DNA of 12,616 nucleotides from the NCBI GenBank assembly GCA_003251955.1, contig QKDV01000284.1, forward strand, positions 1 to 12,616. Reading direction: 5' to 3'. This document shows, in pieces, positions 1 through 6,277 of this stretch (the first letter of the stretch is position 1; each line of letters starts with the position of its first letter). Source of the stretch: Methanospirillum hungatei (GTDB lineage: Archaea; Halobacteriota; Methanomicrobia; Methanomicrobiales; Methanospirillaceae). Both the position numbers and the translations under genes were made by a program. A model generated the notes under the pieces. That model was not told the origin of the DNA and searched no databases. It saw nothing but the letters and a program-made list of their open reading frames with translations.

Positions 1-1790
1 GGATGCTGGATGATCACCACGTACTGACCGGCAACCATGTCATCGGTCTGCCAAGCAGGGATCTCATACTCAAAGTACCCGTCACGTTCAACTGAAGCCT
101 GATCGTATCTGAAATAATTTCTCCCAAATATCCATACTGCAACAGATCCACTGCCGATACCAGAACTTCTACCGGTGAGTACGATCGAGTCTCCTTTCGC
201 AACCTCGGTCTCCTGAGGCATGAGTGTTACATACGGCCTGCGAAGTGTCAGGGAGATTGTCTGGTACGGAACAGATCCCAGGTTGTTCCTGCTCACAGGA
301 GCAGGCACTGCATATATGGTATATGTTCCTGCATCAAGCCCGAGTTCACCGGTGTATAGTCGGTAATCCCAGGTCTCACAATCACCTGATGCAGATGTGA
401 AAGATGAGGGATCTCCGGTTCTGACAGCCTCACGTGGCCGGTCAAGTCGACCTCCGGCAGATGGCAGATTCGGACCGGTGATGAAGAGGTAGGTGTCACA
501 GGACTCCGAGTTTTGACCAGAGAGCCTTACCTCCTCACCAATGGCATACGAATCCTTCCCGGACGCAACACTGACCGAACCCTTCTGGACCGTTATCGGA
601 ATCTCATCGGTGTGAGCAGATGACCCAATCCCCGGGCTCTCAACCTTGAGTGTGTACCTGGCATCATCTGTCTGATCAGTCGTCCTCAATTCAAGCGTGC
701 GTTTTCCGTTTCGGTCCGGTACGATCATGCCGTAGTACTTTACTCCATTGTACGGTTCATGGGGCACAAGGTCCCTGATGCTTCTTCCCCCTTCGGATCT
801 CGGTTGGTATGATCCGATCAGGTAGGGACCGTATGGCGAATCCTGGCTGACTCCCTCCTGGGCGAAGAGTATCATAGGGGGTTGATCTCCCGGACCCCCG
901 CTCCTGGATCCTGCATCAACCCAGAAATAGACAGGTACTCCAGGAGTTCCCGAGATGGTGACAGAAAATGAGTGACCCCTGATAACCTGGTCATCCCGGG
1001 TTCCGATTGTGGTCCGGTCTGAGCCCAGCGTGATCGATGCTCCCCTGATATTGTACCCTAATGAGGCAGACTTGAGATTCTCATCAGCCCGGTTAAAGGC
1101 AAGTCTGGGCTGAACCGTATACATGCCAGCTCCATAGAGATAACTCCCGCCATCTGATGCTCCGGTATCCCATCCGCCGGTCTGAACCGCAGGGTAGGTC
1201 TGAAGAGAGCCTTGAGGGGTAATTTTTATCAGAGAGACACTGCCTCCATTTCGTGTCTCGACCGCGGTCAGAGTCCCACCGCCGGGTGTGTAAATTAGAA
1301 GATCGAGAAGACCGTCACTGGCAGTATTGTAGCCCGGCCTTTGGGCTACTGAACCAAGATTGGTATCAAGCTGGAGCAGCAGATCTGAACCCCTGGGAAC
1401 AGTTCCTGAAGAGATATCCTCCATCGTTACTCTCTGCAGAATGCGGACACTGACCCGGGGTTCCCTCACCGTAAATGCAATTGTGCCTGGCGCTGCCCGT
1501 CTGCTGTCCCACTGATACCAAGAGCCGATACGGTCAGAATAAAGGCTCGGACTCACGGCAAATGAGGTCTTTTCAACACGCCTAATGTCAAGAGGGATAT
1601 CGCGTCCCGGTGATGAGCCTGGTGGAAAAAACGCGATCGCATCATAAGGTGACGGGACCGCAGCCCGTATGTCAAGGCCTTCCTCACCAAGAAAAACATC
1701 CCCGCCCACTGGAATAATAGTAGAGGTAGCTGCTGCTATTCCCGGGATGATAAGAAGAAGTCCAATAATGATGAGAAGCTTGATAGTCAT
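1..1790 (-). CDS. Secreted DUF3821 / Ig-like surface protein (3' end outside window)
   Basis: An uninterrupted frame runs from ATG at 1790 to the window edge (596 codons, no stop). The first 22 residues are a signal peptide (MTIKLL, a long Ile/Leu core, then PGIAAATS). Residues about 24-240 match the DUF3821 pattern of Methanomicrobiales surface proteins: GGDVFLGEEGLDI near 29-41, FAVSPSLY near 77-84, GSWYQW near 89-94, AFTVREP near 105-111, a VPRG..L...LDTNL segment near 131-145 and RPGYN.ASDG near 151-160. At least three Ig-like beta-sandwich repeats follow, each with a G-x-x-(hydrophobic)-x-(hydrophobic)-x-G strand motif (VIRGHSFSVTISG, AIGEEVRLSG, VAKGDSIVLTG). A GGATGA ribosome-binding site lies about 3 nt before the ATG. 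The role is probably an envelope or S-layer-associated protein; the ligand is unknown. Any C-terminal anchor (PGF- or PEF-type) would lie outside the window. It is probably co-transcribed with the NHL gene upstream. Confidence 0.85.
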   Translation of the reverse strand, partial: MTIKLLIIIGLLLIIPGIAAATSTIIPVGGDVFLGEEGLDIRAAVPSPYDAIAFFPPGSSPGRDIPLDIRRVEKTSFAVSPSLYSDRIGSWYQWDSRRAAPGTIAFTVREPRVSVRILQRVTMEDISSGTVPRGSDLLLQLDTNLGSVAQRPGYNTASDGLLDLLIYTPGGGTLTAVETRNGGSVSLIKITPQGSLQTYPAVQTGGWDTGASDGGSYLYGAGMYTVQPRLAFNRADENLKSASLGYNIRGASITLGSDRTTIGTRDDQVIRGHSFSVTISGTPGVPVYFWVDAGSRSGGPGDQPPMILFAQEGVSQDSPYGPYLIGSYQPRSEGGRSIRDLVPHEPYNGVKYYGMIVPDRNGKRTLELRTTDQTDDARYTLKVESPGIGSSAHTDEIPITVQKGSVSVASGKDSYAIGEEVRLSGQNSESCDTYLFITGPNLPSAGGRLDRPREAVRTGDPSSFTSASGDCETWDYRLYTGELGLDAGTYTIYAVPAPVSRNNLGSVPYQTISLTLRRPYVTLMPQETEVAKGDSIVLTGRSSGIGSGSVAVWIFGRNYFRYDQASVERDGYFEYEIPAWQTDDMVAGQYVVIIQH

Positions 1791-1796
1791 GAGTCA

Positions 1797-1830
1797 TCCT
1801 TTCTGGCCGAAAGGAGATGAGGTTTCTCAT
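1797..1830 (-). promoter_or_regulatory. Two adjacent hairpins in the spacer between the NHL and DUF3821 genes
   Basis: The 58-nt spacer holds two inverted repeats. ATGAG / CTCAT (1817-1821 and 1826-1830) has a 4-nt loop. TCCTTTC / GAAAGGA (1797-1803 and 1809-1815) has a 5-nt loop. In the minus-strand transcript the second hairpin includes the AAAGGATGA Shine-Dalgarno region of the downstream gene, so it could hide the ribosome-binding site. The alternative is a weak intercistronic processing or attenuation element. The repeats are seen directly; the function is inferred. Confidence 0.35.
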
Positions 1831-1848
1831 GACAAAAAGTTACAGAAC

Positions 1849-3117
1849 CTATACCTGGTAAAGATCCCGGGGAATAGGAACGGTTGATCCTGAAAGCACG
1901 GTAAATGCATCATACTTCGTAACCGAAGAGTTGTTCTGTAAATTTATACTCATGTTGTATACACCGGTGGATGCACCCTTGAGTGGAAGAGTGATATACA
2001 TGGTTGAACTTGTATTTGTCTTTCCCTCGGTCCAGTTTCCTTTCAGAGTCTTGTCCCCTTTCCACAGGTTTACCGTGCCTGATCCAAGGTTACTACCAGT
2101 GATGATGATTGGCAAAGAACCCGTGCTATGACCGAACGCCGGTTTAATTGTCAGGATTGAAGGGGTGGTTGTGTTAGACGACGTGTTGCTGTAATTTTGG
2201 CTAAAAACCTGGATGCGGTTGTTGTAGGTATCACAGACATAGACAGACCCGCTTGAATTCACAACAAGCCCTTCAGGGTTGTTAAATTTCCCTATCTCTG
2301 TCCCATATCCACCCCATGAGGTAGTTTGGGTCCCGTTTGAGGTAAATATTCTGACTTTATTCTGATTGGTATCGGTGATATAGACATTGTCCGAAGAATC
2401 AACCGCAACTCCTTGAGGGTGTCCCATACTTGTCTCTGACCCGTTCCATGATCCCTCAAAGTGACCGGTTGTGTTGAACTTCTGGATTCTAGAGTTGTAC
2501 CGGTCAGCAACGTACACGCTCCCGTTGGGATGCACTGCAACTCCGACAGGAGAGTTGAACTCGCTGTTATTTGTCCCCTGTGAGCCCCAGGCAGTTACAT
2601 ATTTCCCGATTGAGTTGAACTTCTGGATACGGTTGTTACCGGTATCTGCAATATAAACAGTACCAACTGCGTCTGCAGCAATTCCTGAAGGCCTCACAAA
2701 CTCGCTGACGTTTGAACCATAACTGCCCCAGGAGAGGAGGTAATCACCATTAGGACTGAATTTCTGGATACGGTTGTTACCGGTGTCTGCGACATATACT
2801 CCACCACACATGTCAGCAGAGATGTCTGAAAGATTCATGAACTGGCTTGAGTTCGACCCGTAACTACCCCACGAAAGAAGGTATCCGCCGCTTGAATTAA
2901 ACTTCTGGACACGGCTGTTACCGGTGTCTGCAACATAGAGATCACCATTCTGATCCACAGTAATGGAGGTAGGATCCACAAACTGACCCGAACCAGAGCC
3001 CTCACTACCCCAGGAGAGTACACACTGGTAATCCGTTGAGGAGGCAGAGACAGAAATTATCATGCCTCCACTTGCCACGAGGCAGAATAGAACCAGAAAA
3101 TTAGTTTTCCAAATCAT
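1849..3117 (-). CDS. Secreted NHL-repeat beta-propeller protein with C-terminal IPT/TIG-like domain
   Basis: This 422-residue protein starts with a signal peptide (residues 1-26, ending VSAS), so it is exported. Six NHL repeats follow (about 31-305), each with the pattern P.gi.vd..G.vYVaDt.NnRIQkF...G.....WGs.G. The first four are 47 residues apart and nearly identical, and the fifth is shortened; six blades would close one beta-propeller. Residues about 321-408 resemble an IPT/TIG Ig-like domain (LTIKPAFGHSTGSLPIIITG, then GTVNLWKG). There are about nineteen N-x-S/T sequons, which suggests heavy N-glycosylation at the surface. No C-terminal membrane anchor is visible. Such propellers usually bind proteins or ligands; no catalytic residues can be assigned. 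The start ATG at 3117 follows GGGTG closely. The DUF3821 gene lies 58 nt downstream on the same strand, so the two probably form a cell-surface operon. Confidence 0.88.
   Translation of the reverse strand: MIWKTNFLVLFCLVASGGMIISVSASSTDYQCVLSWGSEGSGSGQFVDPTSITVDQNGDLYVADTGNSRVQKFNSSGGYLLSWGSYGSNSSQFMNLSDISADMCGGVYVADTGNNRIQKFSPNGDYLLSWGSYGSNVSEFVRPSGIAADAVGTVYIADTGNNRIQKFNSIGKYVTAWGSQGTNNSEFNSPVGVAVHPNGSVYVADRYNSRIQKFNTTGHFEGSWNGSETSMGHPQGVAVDSSDNVYITDTNQNKVRIFTSNGTQTTSWGGYGTEIGKFNNPEGLVVNSSGSVYVCDTYNNRIQVFSQNYSNTSSNTTTPSILTIKPAFGHSTGSLPIIITGSNLGSGTVNLWKGDKTLKGNWTEGKTNTSSTMYITLPLKGASTGVYNMSINLQNNSSVTKYDAFTVLSGSTVPIPRDLYQV
2300..3025 (-). repeat. Tandem DNA repeats encoding NHL blades (141-nt period)
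   Basis: The propeller blades are also repeated at the DNA level. The segment reading CTTCTGGATACGGTTGTTAC on the plus strand recurs with one or two changes near 2620-2640, 2762-2782 and 2901-2921, at spacings of 141 nt (47 codons). The blocks around the WGSYGSN coding segments (near 2720-2740 and 2860-2880) also match. The three blades nearest the N-terminus are the most alike, which suggests recent duplication or gene conversion. The two C-terminal blades have diverged. Confidence 0.7.
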
Positions 3118-3469
3118 CCAACACCCGATATATCAGAATATGGATCACCGGTGTATAGAAAACAATTGGCAACTAGCAGGTTGGATATTTTTCAGGTTGC
3201 TACCGGTCTCATCACAGGCTCTGCTCATCGGACCAGAAATGGGTTGGTATGAAATAGATACAATGTCACAAAAAAATTCAAAGATGCTGGATATTCTGAA
3301 CGGCGGTAGAAACAGACAAAATTCAGAGTAAGTATAAATCCGGGATTATTCGTTCAAAACTTAAAATTAACAGGCTGACGTTCTGGGTCATGGATGCATA
3401 TGCCACATTAACCAGGGTATGAGATTGCACAAATAAGGAGTAGAAATAAAGTAGGGAGATACAATAAAA
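3118..3469. other. Intergenic region between NHL gene and ATPase gene
   Basis: This 352-nt A/T-rich stretch should hold the promoter of the NHL/DUF3821 pair on the minus strand and the 3' end of the ATPase transcript. TATA-like elements on the minus strand read TTTATACT (about 3332-3339), AAAAATAT (about 3185-3192) and TTCTATAC (about 3152-3159); I cannot choose between them. CCGATATATCAG at 3125-3136, just before the NHL start codon, resembles the palindrome at the ATPase promoter. A plus-strand open frame across 3062-3331 has no ribosome-binding site or recognisable product, and I regard it as chance. Confidence 0.4.
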
Positions 3470-4774
3470 TCAACCTAGTCCTAACAGGAACCTGATTACT
3501 GGAATGCAATGTACTGGACCAGTTAAACTCTCAATTATCCCTTCATAATCGTTGGTCACAAGTATTGATTCTGAATTATTCAGTTCTTCTCCAGTAAAAT
3601 TTGCCAACTCCCTTACAGGGATATCGGAGATCGTAGGATCATCATACCATACCTGTATCCGCTTTGTGATCTTCAAGCCCTCTTTGACTACAAAATCGAT
3701 CTCACCCACTTTTTTTGAAAAAAAGACCTCATCATATTGTCGGATTAAGAATGCAGCAACGACATTCTCGACCAGCCAGCCAAGATCTTCTGAAAATGAG
3801 AAGGCAACGCGGTTTCGAAGGCCGGTATCGATCGCATAAGGTTTAAACCCTGCCCGCATAGACTGCTTTAACGAGTACGAGAACATCCGAAGTTCAAAGA
3901 GTAGATAACTCTCCATGATAGCGGAGATATAGTTTTCAGTTTTATCCTGAGAGATTGAAAAGTTATTTTTTAACTTCGAGATACTGGTTTGCCTGGCCAC
4001 CTGGGTGAGCAGAAATATCGCGAGATTTCTAAGGTTGGCCACATCCCTGATTTCATACCGGGAGATGATATCCCTATATATAAGATCATCAAAATACTGT
4101 TTGAGAAGGAGTTCCTTATCTTCTGAAGAGGTCCTGAGTACTACCTCTGGAAATCCTCCATAATGTAGATATTCGTCGAATAAATTTCTGATTATGGGTT
4201 TATTTGCGATATAATCAAGTTCACGGGTTACTACAATATCCCTGAACCTGAGAAATTCTGTAAACGAGAGGGGATACACCTCAAATGAGATACTCCTCCC
4301 TGTCAGCTTGGTCCCGATTTCACGCGACAATAAGTGCGATGAGGAGCCGGTAACAAAAATTTTTATTTCTTCTGTTTCAAGTCTTCCTCTAACCCAACTC
4401 TCCCAGCCTTGAATCTGCTGAACTTCATCGAGAAAAAGCCAACATTTTCCAGATGGCCAGATCTTCTCCCGATATACTCTGTAAATCTGTTCTAGTAGAT
4501 CTATTGAGTACTCAGTTGAAAATATGGGTTCTTCTAGGTTCACTCGGAGAATTGAAGATGAAGGTGTTCCTTTTGTTAGTAGTTCGCTGATAACCTGGGC
4601 CATGAGAGTAGACTTTCCACATCTGCGAATTCCTTTGAGAACGAGTACCTCAGGATTGTCAAGTTGAGATATACAAACAGGGAGGATATCCCGGGAAATT
4701 CCAGACTCAATCGTACCAGAAATCCAGAACCGGTTATAGGAATAGAGCACCCCTAATATCTTGTCCGCGTTCAT
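3470..4774 (-). CDS. AAA_14 / DUF4143 family ATPase
   Basis: This stand-alone P-loop ATPase has a C-terminal DUF4143 domain, a widespread archaeal and bacterial family whose cellular role is not established. Numbered from the GTG at 4783, the Walker A motif is GIRRCGKST (51-59), Walker B is WLFLDE (115-120), and a sensor-1-like strand is IFVTGSSSH (142-150). The segment YGGFPEVV (208-215) and the following helical region are typical of the AAA_14-DUF4143 junction. The C-terminus has VGEIDFVV (359-366) followed by IQVWYDD, resembling a restriction-endonuclease-like fold with a weakened active site; nuclease activity is not assured. I prefer the ATG at 4774 (434 residues), because GGTGGA sits 4 nt before it as a Shine-Dalgarno; a GTG at 4783 is also in frame and gives 437. 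The gene stands alone, and its promoter is flanked by palindromes. Length is normal for the family. Confidence 0.85.
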   Translation of the reverse strand: MNADKILGVLYSYNRFWISGTIESGISRDILPVCISQLDNPEVLVLKGIRRCGKSTLMAQVISELLTKGTPSSSILRVNLEEPIFSTEYSIDLLEQIYRVYREKIWPSGKCWLFLDEVQQIQGWESWVRGRLETEEIKIFVTGSSSHLLSREIGTKLTGRSISFEVYPLSFTEFLRFRDIVVTRELDYIANKPIIRNLFDEYLHYGGFPEVVLRTSSEDKELLLKQYFDDLIYRDIISRYEIRDVANLRNLAIFLLTQVARQTSISKLKNNFSISQDKTENYISAIMESYLLFELRMFSYSLKQSMRAGFKPYAIDTGLRNRVAFSFSEDLGWLVENVVAAFLIRQYDEVFFSKKVGEIDFVVKEGLKITKRIQVWYDDPTISDIPVRELANFTGEELNNSESILVTNDYEGIIESLTGPVHCIPVIRFLLGLG

Positions 4775-4781
4775 TCTATCC

Positions 4782-4795
4782 ACCGATATACCGGT
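4782..4795. promoter_or_regulatory. Operator-like palindrome, downstream copy
   Basis: ACCGATATACCGGT differs at one position from the perfect dyad ACCGATATATCGGT found 33 bp away. On the minus strand it lies immediately before the ATPase start codon, overlapping the expected transcription start and the ribosome-binding site. A protein bound here would block initiation, as expected of a repressor site. Confidence 0.55.
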
Positions 4796-4802
4796 CTAAT
4801 AC

Positions 4803-4812
4803 AGATATATAT
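4803..4812 (-). promoter_or_regulatory. TATA box of the ATPase gene
   Basis: The minus strand reads TTAATATATATCTG here, a good archaeal TATA element. Its centre is about 25 nt from position 4783, so transcription should begin almost at the start codon and give a very short leader. The element lies between the two palindromes. Confidence 0.55.
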
Positions 4813-4830
4813 TAACCGATATATCGGTTA
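4813..4830. promoter_or_regulatory. Perfect 18-bp palindrome upstream of the ATPase TATA box
   Basis: TAACCGATATATCGGTTA is a perfect dyad abutting the upstream side of the TATA/BRE region. Its centre is 33 bp, about three helical turns, from the centre of the second copy at 4782-4795, so two bound dimers would lie on the same face of the helix. The arrangement implies a specific regulator, which may or may not be the ATPase itself. Confidence 0.6.
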
Positions 4831-5000
4831 TATCTATCGCTCACGAAATTTTACCTACCTCCAATGATCTAGAAGTTGAATAAAACTCCCTTGATAAAAC
4901 CCTCCAACTACTCCAATGATTTTTTATTACCCGGACATTCTAGGAAGAGATGCAGGATGTACCTTGAATACTTTGAGATAGAGAATATCACTACCCACAA

Positions 5001-5006
5001 GAGGTG
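5001..5006 (+). promoter_or_regulatory. Ribosome-binding site of the hemerythrin gene
   Basis: GAGGTG matches the archaeal anti-Shine-Dalgarno well and lies 11 nt before the ATG at 5018. Farther upstream, TTTTTTATTA at 4921-4930 could be the TATA element, giving a leader of about 65 nt. The decamer CTCCAATGAT occurs at 4859-4868 and again at 4911-4920, directly before that element. Confidence 0.5.
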
Positions 5007-5017
5007 GATATCAGATT

Positions 5018-5425
5018 ATGTCACTCTTTACCTGGAATGAAAAATACTCAGTTCATGTTGAAGCAATGGACAACCAACATAAAAAGTTATTTGAACTAAT
5101 CACTAGACTCCATGAAGCCATGTCTGCAGGAAAGGGGAATGCAGAACTCGAAGAAATCCTCCGGGGACTTAAAGAATACACCACCACACACTTTGCAGAC
5201 GAAGAGAAGTATATGGAGTCGTTCAAATACACAGGGCTCGCAGAACAGAAAAACCAGCATCAGGTGTTTATTGATAAGATAGGCGGGTATGAGAAGGATC
5301 TAGGTGAGAAGAGATTTGGGCTTTCTATAGAGGTATTAAATTTTCTTAAAGACTGGCTGATTAATCACATCCAGACAACAGATGCAAAATATACAGAGAT
5401 CTTTCATACAAATGGATTGAAATAA
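5018..5425 (+). CDS. Bacteriohemerythrin (non-heme diiron O2-binding protein)
   Basis: This 135-residue single-domain hemerythrin is full length for the family and has no signal peptide, so it is cytoplasmic. These four-helix bundles bind O2 reversibly at a diiron centre and serve in O2 storage, delivery, scavenging or sensing. The N-terminal FTWNEKYSVHVEAMDNQH is the family signature. Visible ligands are H21 (DNQHKKL), H58 and E62 (HFADE), H81 (NQHQVF), and H117 and D122 (NHIQTTD). The position four before H81, normally His in an HxxxH pair, is Gln (Q77 in EQKNQH), so six of seven canonical ligands remain. A Gln-substituted site might still bind iron but with altered chemistry. The gene is monocistronic and converges with the broken sensor gene, 15 nt between their stops. 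In a strict anaerobe a role in oxygen handling is likely but is inferred. Confidence 0.92.
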   Translation: MSLFTWNEKYSVHVEAMDNQHKKLFELITRLHEAMSAGKGNAELEEILRGLKEYTTTHFADEEKYMESFKYTGLAEQKNQHQVFIDKIGGYEKDLGEKRFGLSIEVLNFLKDWLINHIQTTDAKYTEIFHTNGLK

Positions 5426-5440
5426 GCCTGAAAAAGGATT

Positions 5441-5968
5441 CTAATCCGAACATACGGACACACTGTTCACTATTGTTTTCTCAACCTTCAGGAGAACCAC
5501 ATCTCCGATTTTTCTGGTTGAGATAAGTAAATTTACCGGAGATTTTCTACCATGAAGATCCTGATCCATAGTTGCAGGTCGTCTGGTTACAAGTTTTCCT
5601 GTCTGGTACGTCTCTTCCACAAAATTTCGGATAACACATCCGTAGCAGTGTGTTGTATTACCGCACCCACACGGACATCTCGCAAACTCACATTTTAACA
5701 ATTTTCCACTGACATGCCCGATGAAAACAGAGATTTCTTTTCTGATAACTTTCCTGATCCACAAGTACCACTGGCTGATCAAGCATTGTCAAATATTCGA
5801 TGATATCAACGCCCATGTTGGCCTTGATATGATTATAACAGGAGGAACATACACTATGAGATATCCTGTCATCATCGCCCGTGTCGAGAGAGAGTTCTAC
5901 ATTACAAAATGTCCAGATCCGTCTCAAACATACCTCCTTGCCAGGTTACGAAGGTATCTCCAAGACAT
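5441..5968 (-). pseudogene. Frame-broken Cys-rich PAS-like sensor gene
   Basis: Three minus-strand segments in two frames read as one protein. Segment X starts with an ATG at 5968, preceded by TGGAG, reads MSWRYLRNLARRYV and stops at 5924. Segment A (5927 to a TGA at 5688) has ISHSVCSSCYNHI, then VDIIEYLTMLDQPVVLVD, which is the zinc-ribbon-like entry and first PAS strand of a family found in methanogens and deltaproteobacteria. Segment B (usable from about 5750 to a stop at 5441) gives VFIGHVSGKLLKCEFA, the Cys motif CPCGCGNTTHCYGC, then VTRRPATM and LLISTRKIGDVVLLKVE. That is the family's CG(x)4HCxGC-I-R core and its C-terminal strands. X and B share one frame and A is shifted, so two disruptions are needed, near 5925-5940 and 5730-5753. 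The PAS segment after VVLVDQE also seems about ten residues short, and a Cys expected before TFC is Trp. Decay is my reading; sequencing error or programmed frameshifting is less likely. Confidence 0.68.
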
Positions 5969-6277
5969 AATTATTCTCCAGCAGGTATGGACTTTACAAC
6001 CATGCAAATATCAGAATGAAGACAGTGAGTATACCCTGTCGTGACGGGATTACAAATGAATTTCTACACAAAACCCATCTCGGAAGATTTTTCCGGATCA
6101 GAACATTGACTCATTCACGGGAAGAGATTCAAATCTCCTTCTCCTGAGTAAACCCAATACCATTTTCGACACTAAAAAAATTCGCAGATAAACCGAATTT
6201 CCGGATCAACAACCCGAGTCAGAGACAGATCAAGAATGCGTAATAAATATATACCATAGGGAGACATCCCCAAATTA
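5969..6277. other. Intergenic region upstream of the histidine kinase operon
   Basis: This region holds the divergent starts of the broken sensor gene (minus) and the kinase operon (plus). An 11-bp direct repeat, TTTCCGGATCA, occurs at 6090-6100 and 6198-6208, 108 bp apart; the second copy is about 34 bp before the kinase TATA box. No gene is credible here. A plus-strand open frame covering 5721-6044 is the antisense of the broken gene. Confidence 0.4.
6242..6255 (+). promoter_or_regulatory. TATA box of the histidine kinase operon
   Basis: AATAAATATATACC is a strong archaeal TATA element. Its core centre near 6248 places transcription start around 6272-6276, only a few bases before the ATG at 6278. 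The message is therefore probably leaderless or nearly so. This agrees with the absence of a properly spaced Shine-Dalgarno; the nearest GGGAG, at about 6260, is 14 nt from the ATG and probably not transcribed. Confidence 0.6.

Noticed and set aside
359..370. Possible nuclease active site in the C-terminus of the ATPase (protein residues 359-370, VGEIDFVV)
   Set aside because: The segment resembles a PD-(D/E)XK strand, but the expected catalytic Lys after the second strand is replaced (IQVWYDD), so I do not claim nuclease activity. The numbers given are residue numbers of the protein encoded at 3470-4774.
2300..3025. CRISPR-like spacing of repeats
   Set aside because: The repeats are in-frame coding repeats of a propeller with a 141-nt period and no variable short spacers.
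3062..3331. Plus-strand open frame of 89 codons overlapping the NHL start
   Set aside because: It overlaps the signal-peptide coding region of the NHL gene on the opposite strand, has no Shine-Dalgarno and low-complexity content.
5721..6044. Plus-strand open frame of 107 codons
   Set aside because: It is antisense to the broken PAS-like gene, whose protein sequence is recognisable; this frame resembles nothing and lacks a ribosome-binding site.
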